A stretch of DNA of 64,000 nt from assembly GCA_011523795.1 (NCBI GenBank), contig WTFY01000003.1, positions 248,001 through 312,000 of the forward strand, written 5' to 3'. The position numbers and the translations under genes are program-made. Below the pieces are notes generated by a model. The model was not told the origin of the DNA. It did not search any database and worked only from the letters and a program-made list of their open reading frames with translations. Shown piece after piece: positions 54,555 through 63,938 of this stretch. The first letter of the stretch is position 1; each line of letters opens with the position of its first letter. The DNA is from Gammaproteobacteria bacterium. GTDB lineage: Bacteria; Pseudomonadota; Gammaproteobacteria; UBA4575.

Positions 54555-57500
54555 ATGCAGTTACTCGACTCTGGCCATATCCGCTATTCCCCGTCGGACC
54601 TCGCCACATTCCTCGAATGCCCCCATGCCAGCTGGCTGGATACCAGGAACCTGACAGAGAAGCTGGACAGGAAAAGCCCCAGCCCTGTCGAGAGGCTCTT
54701 ATGGAAAAAAGGCCTTGAGCACGAAGGAAAGTATCTGGACCACCTGAGATCGACAGGGGCGGACGTCAGGGAAATCCCGCGTGGCACCACTCTGGAGAAA
54801 CAGGCCGAATCCACCGCAGAAGCAATCTCCGAAGGCGTGGACGTGATCTACCAGGCAGCTTTCCTGGAAGAGCCATGGTGTGGCTACGCGGACTTCCTGA
54901 TCAGACGTGATGCGTCATCAAGCCTTGGCCGTTTCAGCTACGAAGTGCTGGATACCAAGCTGGCCCGGACGGCCCGGCCCAAGCACATTATTCAGCTGTG
55001 CGCCTACTCGGAGATGCTTGCCGGCATTCAAGGCGTGCTCCCTTCGAACATGCAGCTATTCACGGGAAACAATGAAAGGCAAGTCTTCAAAGTCTCTGAT
55101 TTCTTTGCCTATTACCTGCGCACCAGGCAGCGTTTCGAGGCCCATGTAAGAGAACAGCCCGTCGACCCTTATCCCGAGCCCTGTGCGCACTGCAGGTTCT
55201 GCTCGTGGGAGCCACATTGTACCTCACGCTGGGAATCCGATGACCATCTGAGCCTGGTAGCAGGCATCCGGCGCACACAGTTGAACAAGCTTCAGAAAGC
55301 CGGCATTCGCACCGTGGCGCAACTCGCGACTGCCCGTGCAGACCTGGAGATTGCGGACCTGAACCAGGAGGTATTCCTTCGGCTTCGCCAGCAAGCTGCA
55401 TTGCAGGACGTCAAGAATAGAACGGGCAGGGATGCATACGAGGTGATCCCTTTTGCCCTACGCAAGGGTTTCGCACGCATGCCCGAACCGAGTGACGGTG
55501 ACCTGTTTTTCGACATGGAAGGCAATCCCCTGCATCCAGATGGCCTGGAATACCTGTTCGGCCTGCACCGCATGTCCGGTGGAGAGGCCGTGTTCGAGCA
55601 GTTCTGGGCACACGACCACGAAGAAGAAAAGGAAGCGTTCAAACAGCTGATGGGTTTTCTGGAAGATCACCTTGCCAGATACCCGCATGCCTATGTCTAC
55701 CACTATGGTCACTACGAGGTGTCCGCCCTGAAGCGCCTGTCAGGCCGGTATGCAGCCTGTGAAAAGCAGCTGGACAGCCTGCTTCGTGTACAAAAATTCG
55801 TAGACTTGTACCTGGTTGTTCGAGAAAGCCTGCGTTCATCGGAGCCAGGCTACTCCATCAAGAACCTCGAGACCTTTTATTGGGGCAAGCGAGCGGATCC
55901 TGTGGCCACCGCGGTTGACAGCATACTCGTTTACAACGAATGGCGTGAATCCGGTGAAGCGTCCTTGCTGCAGGACATTGCCGATTACAATCAGGTGGAC
56001 TGTACTTCCACCCGGATGCTGCGTGACTGGCTGCTGACGCTAAGGCCCGATGGTACTCCCTGGTTTACGCTTCAGGCTGAACACATGTTGAACACGGCAC
56101 GGCAGCAAAATGCTTCGGGTGCCAGCCATGAAAATGTCCGGGAAATCCTTGAAGAACGGCCGCTTGAATCCCCTGCAATAAACGAAAGGCTGACCCATCT
56201 TCTGGAATTCCATCAACGCGAGGCCAAATCACAGTGGTGGGACAGGTTTGAACGCCAGGCCAAGCTCGAGGACGAACTGATTGAAGATACCGAGTGCCTG
56301 GGTGGCCTGCAGCAGATCGGAGCCCCGGTGGCGAATGGGCTTACCGTCATCCACACGTTCAAATTCCCTCCACAGGAATACAAGCTGAGAGCAGGCAACC
56401 CCGTCGTAAACGTGGCCAATATGCAACCTGTCGGCAGGATCCTTGAGCTGGATGAGAACCACCGCGTCGTACGAATCGGACGAAGGTCGAACATGGAGCC
56501 ACCGCCAGCCCGGTTCACTGCCGGACCACCCGGCCCGGTCAACAGCCAGGGCATTCAATCGGCAATCTGCAGGTACGTGGAAAATGTCACCAGAAACCCC
56601 GGCAAAACCTTTGCAGCGACCGAACTTCTGGGCCGCAAGCTGCCCAGGATTCATGGCAAGGCGGCCGGAGCGCCCATCGTTGCATCACGGGACATCAAGG
56701 CTGAAACATTCCGGGCCATAGCCGGGCTGCAGGACAGCTACCTGTTCATCCAAGGTCCGCCCGGTTCAGGCAAGACCTACATCGCCAGTCACGTGATTGT
56801 CGAACTGGTCAGGCAAGGGAAAAAAGTCGGCATTTCATCGAATTCCCACAAGGCCATTCACAACCTGCTGTGCCGCGTGGAGAAGACAGTGGCAGAAAAG
56901 AACGTCAGCTTCCACGGAGTGAAAAAGGCAACAAGGGGTAACGAAGAGACATTCTTTGAAAGCAAGCTGATCTCAAACGAGACCAGGGTTGAAGACATTT
57001 GCCTGGACGCGGATATCTTTGCCGGTACGGCGTGGCTTTTTTCGCACGCGAGAATGCGGGATACGCTGGATTACCTGTTCATAGACGAGGCCGGCCAGGT
57101 CTCGACGGCCAATGTTGTCGCAATGGCGTCCTCTGCAAAAAACATCGTCCTCGTGGGAGACCAGATGCAGCTTGGCCAACCGGTCAAGGGAGTGCATCCC
57201 GGCGAGGCCGGGCTTTCAGTTCTTGAGTTCCTTCTCGGAGAAAATTCCACCATCGCCCCTGAACAGGGTATTTTCCTGGACAGAACCTACCGGCTGGGAC
57301 CCGGTATCTGCCGTTTTGTTTCCGCTGCGTTTTACGATGGCAAGCTGGCACCTCACGAAAATACATCACGGCGAATCCTGGACCTTCGTGGCTCGAACCT
57401 GCCCAGTGAAGGTTTGGTACTGGCCAGTGCAAACCACGAAGGCTGTTCCCAGAAAAGCGTCGAGGAAGGCGAGCTGGTGCGGACCCTGTACAGCGAGTTG

Positions 57501-57890
57501 CTGGACCAGCCTTTCAAAGACCTGAATGGCAGCGTACGGCCCGTCAACCGGGAAGATATTCTCGTGGTGACACCCTATAACGTACAGGTAAATTGCCTTC
57601 GTTCACTGCTGCCGGAAGGTGCGAGGGTGGGCACGGTAGACAAGTTCCAGGGACAGGAGGCACCCATCGTGTTGATTTCCATGGTGACTTCAAGTGCTGA
57701 AGACCTGCCTCGAAACGTCGAGTTCCTGTACAGCAAAAAACGCCTCAACGTGGCGATCTCCCGGGCCCAGTGCCTGGCTGTCATCATTGTAAACTCAGGG
57801 CTGCTGGAAATTTCATGCAGGACGGTTGAGCAAATGAAGCTGGCCAACACTTTCTGTCTGCTGGAAGAGTATGCGATGCCTCTTGAATGA
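54555..57890 (+). CDS. TM0106-type RecB-like nuclease fused to a DNA2/UPF1-type helicase
   Basis: This 1111-residue protein has three parts. The first 250 residues are a RecB-like nuclease with YEVLDTKLARTARPKHIIQL and a Cys cluster (CAHCRFCSWEPHC). The middle is an RNase H-like YprB domain (DGDLFFDMEGNPL, YHYGHYEVSALKRL, DYNQVDCTSTRML). The end is a superfamily-1 helicase with QGPPGSGKTYIASHV, LFIDEAGQVS, VGDQMQLGQPVKG and VDKFQGQEAPIVLISMV. This is the TM0106-type layout, with all motifs intact. Its biological role is not settled. It follows bfd by 163 bp; AGGCG precedes the ATG. Confidence 0.9.
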   Translation: MQLLDSGHIRYSPSDLATFLECPHASWLDTRNLTEKLDRKSPSPVERLLWKKGLEHEGKYLDHLRSTGADVREIPRGTTLEKQAESTAEAISEGVDVIYQAAFLEEPWCGYADFLIRRDASSSLGRFSYEVLDTKLARTARPKHIIQLCAYSEMLAGIQGVLPSNMQLFTGNNERQVFKVSDFFAYYLRTRQRFEAHVREQPVDPYPEPCAHCRFCSWEPHCTSRWESDDHLSLVAGIRRTQLNKLQKAGIRTVAQLATARADLEIADLNQEVFLRLRQQAALQDVKNRTGRDAYEVIPFALRKGFARMPEPSDGDLFFDMEGNPLHPDGLEYLFGLHRMSGGEAVFEQFWAHDHEEEKEAFKQLMGFLEDHLARYPHAYVYHYGHYEVSALKRLSGRYAACEKQLDSLLRVQKFVDLYLVVRESLRSSEPGYSIKNLETFYWGKRADPVATAVDSILVYNEWRESGEASLLQDIADYNQVDCTSTRMLRDWLLTLRPDGTPWFTLQAEHMLNTARQQNASGASHENVREILEERPLESPAINERLTHLLEFHQREAKSQWWDRFERQAKLEDELIEDTECLGGLQQIGAPVANGLTVIHTFKFPPQEYKLRAGNPVVNVANMQPVGRILELDENHRVVRIGRRSNMEPPPARFTAGPPGPVNSQGIQSAICRYVENVTRNPGKTFAATELLGRKLPRIHGKAAGAPIVASRDIKAETFRAIAGLQDSYLFIQGPPGSGKTYIASHVIVELVRQGKKVGISSNSHKAIHNLLCRVEKTVAEKNVSFHGVKKATRGNEETFFESKLISNETRVEDICLDADIFAGTAWLFSHARMRDTLDYLFIDEAGQVSTANVVAMASSAKNIVLVGDQMQLGQPVKGVHPGEAGLSVLEFLLGENSTIAPEQGIFLDRTYRLGPGICRFVSAAFYDGKLAPHENTSRRILDLRGSNLPSEGLVLASANHEGCSQKSVEEGELVRTLYSELLDQPFKDLNGSVRPVNREDILVVTPYNVQVNCLRSLLPEGARVGTVDKFQGQEAPIVLISMVTSSAEDLPRNVEFLYSKKRLNVAISRAQCLAVIIVNSGLLEISCRTVEQMKLANTFCLLEEYAMPLE

Positions 57891-58014
57891 CTCTATACTA
57901 TGCACGCATGGACTCGGACTTGACCAGCCTTTGTTCAATGAAGAGAGGACTTACCCGTTATAAGAAGCTCTGTATACTCATCAGCGGCAACAAAACAAGG
58001 ATAAACCAGTAGAT

Positions 58015-58695
58015 ATGAACGCACTACGAAGTTCCCTGGAACTGTTATTTAACCTAGGCGGGCCGGTCGTACTGGTCCTTTTGATTTTCTCCGTAATTGG
58101 AACCGCGGTAATCCTGCTGAAAATCTGGCAGTTCATTGTGCTGCGCCTGGGATCGTCCAGGACTGCAGAGAAAGCCCTGCAGTTATGGCACAGTAATGAA
58201 CGGGAAAAAGCAATCGATACGGTTCGGAACAGAAACCACCCTGTGGCGAAAGTTCTGCACACTGCCTTTGTGCAGCTGCAGGCAAGACTGGGGACCTCTG
58301 TTGAAAATGCACGGGAAGAAACCCTGCGTGTGGCCCGCGCGCAACTCGAAAAACTCAGGAGCTATCTGCGAATCCTGGAAGTCATCGCTGCCCTGAGTCC
58401 CTTGCTTGGACTGTTGGGAACCGTACTTGGGATGATAAAAGTCTTCCGTGAACTGGAGCTGGCAGGCAGCAAGGTGGATCCTTCCATTCTGTCAGGCGGC
58501 ATCTGGGAAGCCTTGCTGACAACGGCAATGGGCCTGTCCATAGCCATCCCTGCAGTGTTGATGGTGAACTATTTTGACCGCGTGATAGACCGGGTCAGGC
58601 ACCGGATGGAAGATACGGCAACACGGGTGTTTACCAGCGACGAGCACGTACAGCAATCCGGCAAAGCGCAAGCCAGTCCAGCCTCTGCCGCTTGA
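58015..58695 (+). CDS. exbB: ExbB/TolQ-type proton channel protein
   Basis: This 226-residue membrane protein has three helices: one at about 14-40 and two in the second half (LEVIAALSPLLGLLGTVLGMIKVF and GGIWEALLTTAMGLSIAIPAVLMVNYF). The latter is the MotA/TolQ/ExbB signature. It forms the pentamer around ExbD. It starts an operon exbB-exbD-exbD-tonB with overlapping or near-touching genes. Confidence 0.93.
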   Translation: MNALRSSLELLFNLGGPVVLVLLIFSVIGTAVILLKIWQFIVLRLGSSRTAEKALQLWHSNEREKAIDTVRNRNHPVAKVLHTAFVQLQARLGTSVENAREETLRVARAQLEKLRSYLRILEVIAALSPLLGLLGTVLGMIKVFRELELAGSKVDPSILSGGIWEALLTTAMGLSIAIPAVLMVNYFDRVIDRVRHRMEDTATRVFTSDEHVQQSGKAQASPASAA

Positions 58696-58697
58696 CA

Positions 58698-59108
58698 ATG
58701 CAGATCGCAGAAGCCCGCAAGCAGCGCAGCCTGATCAGCCTGACTCCGCTGATCGACGTGGTGTTCATACTGCTGGTGTTCTTCATGCTCGTGACAGACT
58801 TTGCCAGGTTTTCCACCGTCTCTCTCAGTGTTGCGCAGGATGAAAGCTCAGTGGATACAAGACAGACGAGTTCAATCGTGCAGATCTCAAGCACGGGAGA
58901 ACTGCGGTTCGATCACGAGGAAATCCGCTTTTCACAATTGACCGGGCACGCAAAAGAAAAGCTTTCCGCAAACAAGAATCACATTTTCTTCATACAGCCT
59001 GATGACGAGACCCATTTGCAGGAGACGGTATTTGTGCTGGACGAGCTCGTCCAGCTTGCGCCCGAAAACATTTCGTTCCTCAGGGACCTTGCCAAGGATA
59101 CGCCATGA
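58698..59108 (+). CDS. exbD: ExbD, first copy (with the proton-path Asp)
   Basis: This 136-residue protein has one helix, SLTPLIDVVFILLVFFMLVTDF, with the conserved Asp near residue 19 that carries protons in ExbD/TolR. A periplasmic peptidoglycan-associated domain follows. ATG 58698 lies two bases after the exbB stop; a TTG two codons earlier is possible but overlaps exbB. Its stop overlaps the second exbD start (ATGA). Confidence 0.92.
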   Translation: MQIAEARKQRSLISLTPLIDVVFILLVFFMLVTDFARFSTVSLSVAQDESSVDTRQTSSIVQISSTGELRFDHEEIRFSQLTGHAKEKLSANKNHIFFIQPDDETHLQETVFVLDELVQLAPENISFLRDLAKDTP

Positions 59109-59503
59109 CGCTGACCGAATATCGAAAGACACAGGAATTCGAGAGCGTATTGCCCCTGATCAACGTGATCTTCCTGTTACTCATTTTCCTCATCATAGGC
59201 GGAATCTTCACCAAGCCTGAGTTGCTTGATGTGCACCCGCCTGAATCCATCAGTGAAAAGCAGTCACCGGATGAGACGATACAAATCCTCTTGGACAAGG
59301 AAGGCGAGCTGTCCCATGACGGAAAGATCATTTCGATGTACAGGTTTCAGCAAATCATGGAGCAGGCTGCACAGAACGATCCGAACATGCCCATCCAGGT
59401 AAAAGCCGATCATAAAGTTGCCATGCAGAAAGTCTTTGAGGTCATGGAAATTATCAAGAATGCAGGGCACGATAATTTTCAGCTGCTTACGTTGAAAATA
59501 TAG
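59105..59503 (+). CDS. ExbD-like protein, second copy with Asn in place of the proton-path Asp
   Basis: This 132-residue protein has the same layout as the first ExbD, but its helix is VLPLINVIFLLLIFLIIGGIF. Codon AAC at 59162-59164 gives Asn where the first copy has Asp (GAC). In Escherichia ExbD that Asp is required. The protein otherwise looks intact, with a periplasmic domain ending FQLLTLKI. It is coupled to the first copy by ATGA overlap and is 16 bp from tonB. It may pair with the first copy in an asymmetric dimer; this is inference. Confidence 0.9.
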   Translation: MTLTEYRKTQEFESVLPLINVIFLLLIFLIIGGIFTKPELLDVHPPESISEKQSPDETIQILLDKEGELSHDGKIISMYRFQQIMEQAAQNDPNMPIQVKADHKVAMQKVFEVMEIIKNAGHDNFQLLTLKI

Positions 59504-59519
59504 TACCCGTTTATCAGAA

Positions 59520-60281
59520 ATGGAAATTAGTTTCAGGCACTGGTTTAGTGTTCTCAGCATAGCTGTCCTGATTCACCTGTACGCCGCCCTGAATGTAAAC
59601 CTTACGGGCTTTACGGCAGAATCCAGGCACTCGTTTGACCAGTACACGGTCGATTTGACAACCCTCTCCCTGCCGCCCAAGCAGTTGAAGCTCGAGCCCT
59701 TCAAGCCACCACCCAAGAAAGCCCCTGTCCCTGAGGCAAAGCCAGTACCCAAGCCGAAACCGCAGCCGAAGCCCGTTCCGCCCAAAATTGTCACTCCAAA
59801 AGTTGAAAAGCCCAAGGTAGTGCGACCAGAGCTCGAAAAGCCCGTCCAGGCTACGCAGGTCACGCCCGTGGAAACTCGGTCCAGCGAGGCGCAACAGCCC
59901 GCACCCCAGCCATCTGTGCAGCAGCCAGCCCGCACGTCCACTGCCAAACCTTCGGCAAGCCACAGGCCTGCACCCAGGCCAGGATCCCAGACCGCGAAAC
60001 CGGGTTACTATAAACTGATACTCGAGAGGCTCGAACGCTTGAAAAAATACCCGTCGCGTGCACGACGCCGCGGTCAGCAGGGCACGGTAGTCCTGTCCTT
60101 CACCCTGAACAGGGACGGCAGCCTGAAACATTACAGGATCACCCAGAGCTCCGGGGCGAAATCCCTGGATCTTGAAGTAAAAAAACTGATCCTTCGCGCC
60201 ACACCTTTCCCGGCAATACCCAAGAATATAAGCTCTGACACGCTGGAAGTGTCCGTACCGATCTCGTTTTCACTTCAGTGA
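59520..60281 (+). CDS. tonB: TonB
   Basis: This 253-residue energy transducer has an N-terminal helix (WFSVLSIAVLIHLYAAL), a long Pro/Lys-rich spacer (about 60-165, for example EAKPVPKPKPQPKPVPPK) and a C-terminal TonB domain (YPSRARRRGQQGTVVLSFTLNRDGSL, ending VSVPISFSL). The His in the helix is six residues after Ser, not four as in the SxxxH of Escherichia TonB. The cognate receptor lies just downstream on the other strand. Confidence 0.92.
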   Translation: MEISFRHWFSVLSIAVLIHLYAALNVNLTGFTAESRHSFDQYTVDLTTLSLPPKQLKLEPFKPPPKKAPVPEAKPVPKPKPQPKPVPPKIVTPKVEKPKVVRPELEKPVQATQVTPVETRSSEAQQPAPQPSVQQPARTSTAKPSASHRPAPRPGSQTAKPGYYKLILERLERLKKYPSRARRRGQQGTVVLSFTLNRDGSLKHYRITQSSGAKSLDLEVKKLILRATPFPAIPKNISSDTLEVSVPISFSLQ

Positions 60282-60344
60282 ATCACGGAATGTACCCTTC
60301 CCGCCTGTCACCGGCAGGCTCGCCCCGGCGAGACTCAACAGGTA

Positions 60345-62960
60345 TCAGAACTGGTATTCCAGGGTTGCGTAGTAAAACCCGCCGTTGAAACCGAAGGGTG
60401 CTGCGCGCCTGGAGTAAGTAAATACTCCATCCGATGAGACAACCGTATTTCCCTCTGCATCCACGATTGTGCCGGCTCGCGAACGACTGATCTTGTCCTT
60501 GTCCGGCTCATTATCGAAAAGGTTATCGGCACCCACCTTGATAGTCATGCCCGGACCCACCTCATAGCTCATTTGCACATCTGTGATAAGTTCAGAATCA
60601 TAAGACTGTTTCTTGAATTCTCCCCCGACTTCTTCCGCGATCCTGTAGTTCCCGTACCGCTGTACGGAAGCTGAAGCGGAGAACTTCCCCAGCCTGTAAA
60701 GCGCCGTCAGGGCCGCCCGGTTCTTGGGTTGCCAGTCTTCAATAATCGACCGGTCCAGGTCAGTGAACAGTGATGTCGGCAGGCCTGCCGGCAGGTTGAC
60801 AGAATCGATTTCAGTGTCCGTCCAGGATCCGAGTAGCTGCAGGGTCAGGTCACCTCGAATTTCGTAAGGTACATCCCAGGTGATTACGATATCGGCTCCC
60901 TCGGTCACCGTGTCCACACCGTTCATGAAGAACTGCGCCCGGCTGACCCCTTCCCGCTTCAGCGATTCAATGATCGAGTCAGAAAGCTCGCTGGACTGAC
61001 CTGCACCAGGCACTGTCAACTGCCCGCTGACAATGATTCGGTCATCGACTTCAATCCTGTACAGGTCCGCGGTAAGCGCCAGGGAAGGAGACGGCTGGAA
61101 AACAAAGCCTCCGCTGAAGTTGATGGATTCCTCTTTATCCAGTTCCGGGATACCGATTGCCTTGGCAAGCGGTCCGTCGTTACGGAATGTTCCTACCTGG
61201 AATCCCTGGCCGCCGCGGAACTGTGTGCTGATATTGTTGAAGTAGATCTGCTGCATGGAAGGTGCGCGGAATCCTGAACTGACCGATGCACGGAAGGAAA
61301 GCGTTTCATTCAGGTCCAGCTTGGATGCAATCTTGCCGTTCAGGGTATCGCCAAAGTCACTGTAATCCTCGTAGCGCAATCCCAGCCCCAGCTGAAGCCT
61401 GTCATTCACCTGGATATCGGTGTCTACATAAAAGGATTCTGCATGCCTGGTTTCGCTGACTTCGTTGCCCGGCTGGAATCCCGGGAAGACCTGTATGCCG
61501 CCATCTCCTCCGCCTTCACCGTCATAATCTGCATAGGAGTACAGCTCTCCCGCATCGATTTCATAACGGTCACGCCTGTACTCGGCTCCCCATGCGATGT
61601 CGGCACGCTTGTACGGGATTGTGAAGTCAAGGTTCACAGTAGTCAGGTCCAGGCCCAACTCGCCCGAGTCTGCACTCGTCTGGGTCGCTCCAGTAAATTC
61701 GGTACCAGGAAATGCCGGGTAGGCACTCCCCGGATTCAGCATCCTGTTTACCCAGGAAGCGTTTTGCGAGTTTCGTATATCGAACTCGAAGGTGTTGCCT
61801 CCATGCACAACGCTGAAATCGACCGTCAGTCCGTTTTCAAACTCGCGGCGGATCCCTGCGCCCATGGAATAATCCTGTACGGTCGTATCGATCCGCGGCA
61901 AAAATCCGTCAGGATAAATTGAACCAACCGGATTCCGGTTTCCCTGATTTGCGCGCCTGTAGAATCCACCACTCAGGTTGGTCGAACGCGAATAATTCGC
62001 GAATCCATACAGCTCTCCCCAGTCATCCATGATGGGCTGAACAAGGTTCAGGGAACTGACAAAATGCTCCTGTTCGGCATCCCCGATTCTGAAGTTGCGA
62101 CGTTCAAAATCACGCTCCTTGTTGCCCGGATCCTCTCTGATCGTCTGGACTCCCTCAACAAATGTGCAGTCTGTGTCGCCAGCGGCACATAGCACCGTGT
62201 CCGGATACTGGATCTGGGCAGACTTTCCGGCGCGGTTGGTCCGGTCACGCTCGTTGTATTCGAGGGCCAGGTGCAGCACCCCATCATTGCCCAGGGCAAA
62301 CCCTTTGTTGGCACCAACCGAACGGCGTTCACCATCACCATGGAAAGTGGACCCGTACAATCCCCGCAGCGTGCCCTCGTAATCCTCCTTGAGAACGATA
62401 TTGATGACCCCTGCCACGGCGTCCGAACCGTACTGCGCCGAAGCTCCATCTCTCAAAACCTCGACTCTTTCAATGGCATGTACCGGAATGGCATTCATGT
62501 CCGTGCCCGCCGTGCCCCGACCCACCGAAGTATTGACATGAATCAACGCACTTCCATGCCGCCTCTTGCCGTTGACCAGCACCAGGACCTGGTCGGGACC
62601 CATGCCGCGCAATGTGGCGGGACGCACCGAATCCGTGCCGTCGCTGATTGTCGAGCTGGAAAAATTGAACGAAGGGATAAGGGCCTGGATGGCACGTCCC
62701 AGTTCACTCTGCCCGGTCCGAACCAGTTCTTCTCCACTCACCACGTCGACAGGAACCGGCGAGTCAGCAACACTGCGCTCCCCGAACCGGCTGCCTACCA
62801 CGACGATTTCACCCAGCTCGACAGCCTCCTGGCCAGAGACAGTCAAGGAAGCCAGCATGAGCAGTAATGCCACGGTGCCCTGCACCCAGTGACCGGTTGT
62901 AAAACAGTTCTTTTCGATTTTCATGGTATCTTTCATTATAGTGTTCACCAATATATTCAA
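60345..62960 (-). CDS. TonB-dependent outer-membrane receptor
   Basis: This 871-residue protein has a signal peptide ending near VSG (about 43), a TonB-box-like GEIVVVGSRF, the plug domain (TLRGMGPDQVLVLVNGKRRHGSALI, IERVEVLRDGASAQYGSDAVAGVINIVL) and a beta-barrel ending YATLEYQF. Several upstream ATGs exist (62960, 62936, 62924), and the true start is not certain. The ligand is unknown. It converges on the exbB-exbD-tonB operon, which very likely energises it. Confidence 0.9.
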   Translation of the reverse strand: MNILVNTIMKDTMKIEKNCFTTGHWVQGTVALLLMLASLTVSGQEAVELGEIVVVGSRFGERSVADSPVPVDVVSGEELVRTGQSELGRAIQALIPSFNFSSSTISDGTDSVRPATLRGMGPDQVLVLVNGKRRHGSALIHVNTSVGRGTAGTDMNAIPVHAIERVEVLRDGASAQYGSDAVAGVINIVLKEDYEGTLRGLYGSTFHGDGERRSVGANKGFALGNDGVLHLALEYNERDRTNRAGKSAQIQYPDTVLCAAGDTDCTFVEGVQTIREDPGNKERDFERRNFRIGDAEQEHFVSSLNLVQPIMDDWGELYGFANYSRSTNLSGGFYRRANQGNRNPVGSIYPDGFLPRIDTTVQDYSMGAGIRREFENGLTVDFSVVHGGNTFEFDIRNSQNASWVNRMLNPGSAYPAFPGTEFTGATQTSADSGELGLDLTTVNLDFTIPYKRADIAWGAEYRRDRYEIDAGELYSYADYDGEGGGDGGIQVFPGFQPGNEVSETRHAESFYVDTDIQVNDRLQLGLGLRYEDYSDFGDTLNGKIASKLDLNETLSFRASVSSGFRAPSMQQIYFNNISTQFRGGQGFQVGTFRNDGPLAKAIGIPELDKEESINFSGGFVFQPSPSLALTADLYRIEVDDRIIVSGQLTVPGAGQSSELSDSIIESLKREGVSRAQFFMNGVDTVTEGADIVITWDVPYEIRGDLTLQLLGSWTDTEIDSVNLPAGLPTSLFTDLDRSIIEDWQPKNRAALTALYRLGKFSASASVQRYGNYRIAEEVGGEFKKQSYDSELITDVQMSYEVGPGMTIKVGADNLFDNEPDKDKISRSRAGTIVDAEGNTVVSSDGVFTYSRRAAPFGFNGGFYYATLEYQF

Positions 62961-63062
62961 TAACGCGTGTCCGAGCCATGCTCGACTCGAAGACCTATCA
63001 ACGCCGGGTTGGATCTGTCACACAGGTGAGTCTTAGCAGTGTGTTTTTGATTCTGCATAAAT

Positions 63063-63473
63063 ATGCTGGATTTTTTCCTTGAATTCAAATTTGTTTTCAC
63101 TGCACTGGCCTGGGGTTCCCTGGCCTTGTTCATTACCAGCATTGCCATCATGCCCTGGCTGATCGCAAAAATTCCTGCAGACTACTTCTGCATGCATCGG
63201 CATACGCCCGTCAGGCTCAACAGCCGGCCCTTGCCTTCGCGGGTACTGGCCTACGCAAGGAATGTTTTCGGCTGTACCCTTGTAGTACTGGGGATTGTCA
63301 TGCTGCTTTTGCCGGGACAGGGCATCCTTACGATTCTGGCAGGCCTGTTCCTGATGAATTTTCCGGGCAAATACGAGCTCGAGTGCAAGCTGGTCGCCAT
63401 GCCCAAGGTACTGAACTCGCTGAACTGGATTCGGCAAAAAGCCAGAAAGCCACCCCTGATCACGAACCCGTGA
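63063..63473 (+). CDS. PGPGW-like small membrane protein
   Basis: This 136-residue protein has two helix pairs. LPGQGILTILAGLFLMNFPGKY resembles the PGPGW/TIGR02611 family, with PGQG where PGPG is common. Function unknown. It is divergent from the TonB-dependent receptor. Confidence 0.65.
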   Translation: MLDFFLEFKFVFTALAWGSLALFITSIAIMPWLIAKIPADYFCMHRHTPVRLNSRPLPSRVLAYARNVFGCTLVVLGIVMLLLPGQGILTILAGLFLMNFPGKYELECKLVAMPKVLNSLNWIRQKARKPPLITNP

Positions 63474-63593
63474 TGAATCAGGGCTGCATCTTTCCGGCGC
63501 AATGCATTATCTGCTAAAGTCACAATACGGTATGGGTGCGAACTTTCTGCGCACGAGGCGGTTGAGCACGTTTCGCACCGCCGGCAGCTGACG

Positions 63594-63935
63594 ATGAGCG
63601 ACACGATCTTCACTAAAATTATCAACAAGGAAATTCCTGCCGACATTGTCTTTGAAGACGATTCCTGCATCGCGTTTCACGATGTCAACCCCCAGGCGCC
63701 TACCCACATTCTCGTCATTCCAAAAATACAGATCGCCAGGCTTGCAGAAGCTGGTGAAGAAGACCAGGCACTGCTGGGTCACCTGATGCTGAAAACCAGG
63801 GAAATCGCAAAAAACCTGGGCTTCGAAGATGCCTACAGGGTGGTCATCAACAACGGTGAAGGGGCCGGACAAACTGTCTTCCACCTGCATATCCATTTGC
63901 TGGCGGGCAGGCCTTTCAGCTGGCCACCGGGCTAG
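63594..63935 (+). CDS. HIT-family hydrolase (HinT-like)
   Basis: This 113-residue nucleotide hydrolase of the purine-nucleoside phosphoramidase type has IFTKIINKEIPADIVFEDD at the start and the catalytic HLHIHLL at the end; all three His are present. It is a typical length for HinT. Confidence 0.93.
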   Translation: MSDTIFTKIINKEIPADIVFEDDSCIAFHDVNPQAPTHILVIPKIQIARLAEAGEEDQALLGHLMLKTREIAKNLGFEDAYRVVINNGEGAGQTVFHLHIHLLAGRPFSWPPG

Positions 63936-63938
63936 GCC

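Noticed and set aside
60282-60344. Hairpins between tonB and the receptor gene (GCCTG/CAGGC, CTCGCC/GGCGAG)
   Set aside because: They could terminate both convergent genes, but no T-runs follow on either side, so they were not called terminators.
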